A stretch of DNA of 15,236 nucleotides, taken from the NCBI GenBank assembly GCA_025450975.1, contig JANWLI010000077.1, positions 1-15,236 on the forward strand, written 5' to 3'. How positions within the stretch are numbered: the stretch's first letter is position 1; every line of letters begins with the position of its first letter. The notes under the pieces are model-generated. The model saw nothing but the letters and a program-made list of their open reading frames with translations, did no database searches and was not told the DNA's origin. Both the position numbers and the translations under genes were made by a program. This DNA is from Candidatus Kapaibacterium sp. (lineage in GTDB: Bacteria; Bacteroidota; Ignavibacteria; Palsa-1295). This document shows positions 13,386-15,236 of this stretch, in pieces.

Positions 13386-14738
13386 ATGACAGGACTTGCC
13401 CAAAGTCTTGAGGCGAAGCTGCATTCGAAGGAAGCGAAGGTCGGAGTAGTCGGGTTAGGCTACGTCGGTTTACCGCTTGCCATTGAATTTGCCTCGAAGG
13501 GATTTTCCACAGTCGGCATCGACCTCGACGAGCGCAAAATCGCCTCGCTTATCGAGGGGAAAAACTATATCCAGGATATAGCCGACGACCGCGTCGCCGA
13601 AGCGGTTGCCAACAAAAGTTTTCGCGCGCAGGCCGGCTATGGCGGAGTCGAAGATCTCGACGTCATCTATATATGCGTCCCGACACCCTTTACCGATAAC
13701 AAAGAACCCGACGTTTCCTACATCCGCTCGGCAGCAGGCGAGATAGCAAAGCATCTGCGTGACGGACAACTGATCATCCTAAAGTCAACGACATATCCGA
13801 ACACGACCGAAGGTGTCGTGCAGCCCGTGCTTGAAGCGACGGGGAAGAAAGTCGGCAAGGAGTTCTTTTTAGCGTTCAGTCCCGAGCGTATCGATCCGGG
13901 CAATAAGAAATTTCATACTGCCAATACACCGATCGTCACCGGTGGCGTGACGGCTGATTGCACTGCGCTTGCAGTGCTGGCGAACCAGCAGGTGATCGAG
14001 CAGGTGATCGCCGTCTCGAGTCCGAAGGTAGCGGAGATGGAGAAGCTGCTCGAGAATATCTTCCGCTCCGTGAATATTGCGCTTGTGAACGAGCTTGCGC
14101 GCCTGTGCGACCGTATGGGCGGCATTAACATGTGGGAAGTGGTCGATGCTGCTGCGACGAAGCCGTTCGGCTTCATGCCGTTCTTTCCGGGTCCGGGAAT
14201 TGGCGGGCATTGCATCCTGATCGATCCGTACTACCTCTCGTGGCTTGCGCGGGCATACGATTTTGAGACGAAGTTCATCACGCTTGCTGCGGAGACGAAC
14301 GAGTCGATGCCGTTCTACGTGCGCGACATGGTCATCCACGAAGTTGCGCATCTGCCGAAGAGCATTGCAAACGTGAACATCCTGGTGCTTGGCGTTGCCT
14401 TTAAGAAAGGTGTTGACGATACACGGCATTCGCCTGCGCTGCGCGTGATCGAGTTGCTGATGGCCGATGGTGCGCGCAACATTACGTATAACGATCCTTT
14501 CGTTGCCGAGACAGAAGCAGGGAAATTTTCGATGAAGTCGGTTGAGCTTAACGATGCTTCGTTACGCGCAAGCGACATTGTGCTCATTACGACCGATCAT
14601 GCGGAGTACGACTACGATCATATCGTGCGTACGGCATCGCTTGTGATCGATACGCGTAATGCGACGAAGAACATTACCGATCCGGCATTGCGTCAGAAGA
14701 TCGTGTTACTGGGCTCCGGCCTTACGAGGGAGAACTAA
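13386..14738 (+). CDS. wbpA: Nucleotide-sugar dehydrogenase, probably UDP-N-acetylglucosamine 6-dehydrogenase (WbpA-like)
   Basis: The enzyme oxidises C6 of a UDP-HexNAc to the uronic acid with two NAD+, for surface polysaccharide precursors. The 450 residues have the N-terminal Rossmann motif GLGYVGLP (23-30), 'CVPTPF' (97-102), 'KSTTYPNTT' (133-141), 'FSPERIDPG' (164-172), the central helix 'KLLENIFRSVNIALVNE' (220-236), and the active-site 'GPGIGGHCILIDPYYLSW' with Cys276 (269-286). 'LGVAFKKGVDDTRHSP' (335-350) follows in the C-terminal domain. The 'IDPYYLSW' and 'K.VDDTR.SP' forms fit the WbpA/TviB branch better than UDP-glucose dehydrogenase. A UDP-ManNAc dehydrogenase (WecC) remains possible because an epimerase gene follows. 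An in-frame TGA lies upstream at 13365, so the ATG at 13386 is the first good start. No clear ribosome site is seen. Confidence 0.88.
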   Translation: MTGLAQSLEAKLHSKEAKVGVVGLGYVGLPLAIEFASKGFSTVGIDLDERKIASLIEGKNYIQDIADDRVAEAVANKSFRAQAGYGGVEDLDVIYICVPTPFTDNKEPDVSYIRSAAGEIAKHLRDGQLIILKSTTYPNTTEGVVQPVLEATGKKVGKEFFLAFSPERIDPGNKKFHTANTPIVTGGVTADCTALAVLANQQVIEQVIAVSSPKVAEMEKLLENIFRSVNIALVNELARLCDRMGGINMWEVVDAAATKPFGFMPFFPGPGIGGHCILIDPYYLSWLARAYDFETKFITLAAETNESMPFYVRDMVIHEVAHLPKSIANVNILVLGVAFKKGVDDTRHSPALRVIELLMADGARNITYNDPFVAETEAGKFSMKSVELNDASLRASDIVLITTDHAEYDYDHIVRTASLVIDTRNATKNITDPALRQKIVLLGSGLTREN

Positions 14739-14744
14739 GCGAGA

Positions 14745-15236
14745 GTGTCAAAAAAGAAGATCATATTCGTTGTCGGCGCGCGTCCGAACTTCATGAAGAC
14801 TGCTCCTGTACTCGAAGCGGTCCGTCGCGATGCGTCCGACGTGTTCGATGCGCTGCTGGTGCATACGGGCCAGCATTACGATCCGAATATGAGCGACGTG
14901 TTCTTCGCCGACCTTGGTATGCCGCAGCCGGATAAGTTTTTAGGCATTGGCAGTGGATCGCATGCCGAACAGACGGGTCGCGTCATGGTCGAGATGGAAA
15001 AGCTGATCGCCGAAGAGAAGCCGGACCTTGTGATGGTAGCAGGCGATGTGAACTCGACGCTTGCATCGGCTATCGTTGCTGCGAAGGCGTGGATCCCGCT
15101 TGGGCATATTGAGTCGGGGCTTCGTTCGTTCGATAGGGAGATGCCGGAAGAGATCAACCGCATCGTTGCCGACGAGTTTTCGCGCTTCTGTTTTGTGACG
15201 GAGTCAAGCGGGCTCGAGAATTTGAAGAACGAAGGC
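14745..15236 (+). CDS. wecB: UDP-N-acetylglucosamine 2-epimerase family protein, 5' part (runs off the window)
   Basis: This family interconverts UDP-GlcNAc and UDP-ManNAc through a glycal intermediate. The visible 164 codons start with GTG and read MSKKKIIFVVGARPNFMK. Signature parts are GARPNFMK (11-18), HTGQHYD (40-46), GDVNST (100-105), and 'GHIESGLRSFDREMPEE' (120-136) with 'INR' after it. The remainder, including the C-terminal half, lies beyond the right edge. The start is GTG at 14745, six bases after the dehydrogenase stop, with GAGGGAG (14726-14732) as a plausible ribosome site inside the end of that gene. The two genes are therefore one transcript. Together they could give UDP-ManNAcA, or the epimerase could be WbpI-like and act on the product of the dehydrogenase. 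Confidence 0.9.
   Translation, partial: MSKKKIIFVVGARPNFMKTAPVLEAVRRDASDVFDALLVHTGQHYDPNMSDVFFADLGMPQPDKFLGIGSGSHAEQTGRVMVEMEKLIAEEKPDLVMVAGDVNSTLASAIVAAKAWIPLGHIESGLRSFDREMPEEINRIVADEFSRFCFVTESSGLENLKNEG

Overview
The window looks like a chromosome segment from a Gram-negative member of the Bacteroidota/Chlorobi (FCB) superphylum, possibly a Kapabacteria- or Ignavibacteria-like lineage. Two independent secreted proteins end in type IX secretion (T9SS) type A sorting domains, with N-x-PNP-type openings and a Gly-x-Tyr close. One of them also carries choice-of-anchor-D/ASH-like Ig domains. An LPS heptose kinase and nucleotide-sugar genes indicate an outer membrane. Species-level placement is inference. 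Most genes are roughly 50-55% GC, but about 6.6-10.5 kb is clearly AT-rich (a sampled 60-base line is about 33% GC).

Layout. (1) 3-1028: C-terminal part of a large T9SS cargo protein, closed by a strong intrinsic terminator. (2) 1099-1626: a helical/coiled-coil protein gene whose first 13 codons are separated from the rest by an in-frame TAA. (3) 1652-2371 and 2399-4135: an SDR oxidoreductase and urocanate hydratase (hutU, histidine catabolism), followed by short CGCAGAG repeats and a terminator that can work in both directions. (4) 4394-5791 (minus): a divergent aspartate kinase. (5) 5792-6826: about 1 kb without a convincing gene, packed with different short repeats. These are heptamer tandems, a CCCTCTCC palindrome, an ABAB-type duplicated repeat with a recurring AATTTACAC word, a DnaA-box-like pair and several hairpins. 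(6) 6827-10450: an AT-rich two-gene unit encoding a lipoprotein with a beta-propeller-like signature and a large T9SS-sorted zincin metalloprotease (HEYGH ... TEGWAE). (7) 13134-10561 (minus): a compact operon rfaE1-birA-coaX (heptose-phosphate kinase, biotin ligase, type III pantothenate kinase). (8) 13386 to the right edge: a UDP-HexNAc 6-dehydrogenase followed 6 nt later by a UDP-GlcNAc 2-epimerase-family gene that runs off the window. These two look like the start of an O-antigen or exopolysaccharide cluster.

Functional picture. The housekeeping genes (hutU, lysC, birA, coaX) surround cell-envelope genes (rfaE1, the sugar dehydrogenase and epimerase) and secreted surface proteins. The most unusual parts are the repeat-dense intergenic island at 5.8-6.7 kb, the compositionally distinct protease/lipoprotein pair beside it, and the in-frame stop in the coiled-coil gene. 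I did not find CRISPR arrays, rRNA, tRNA, transposase or integrase genes, or an obvious defence system.
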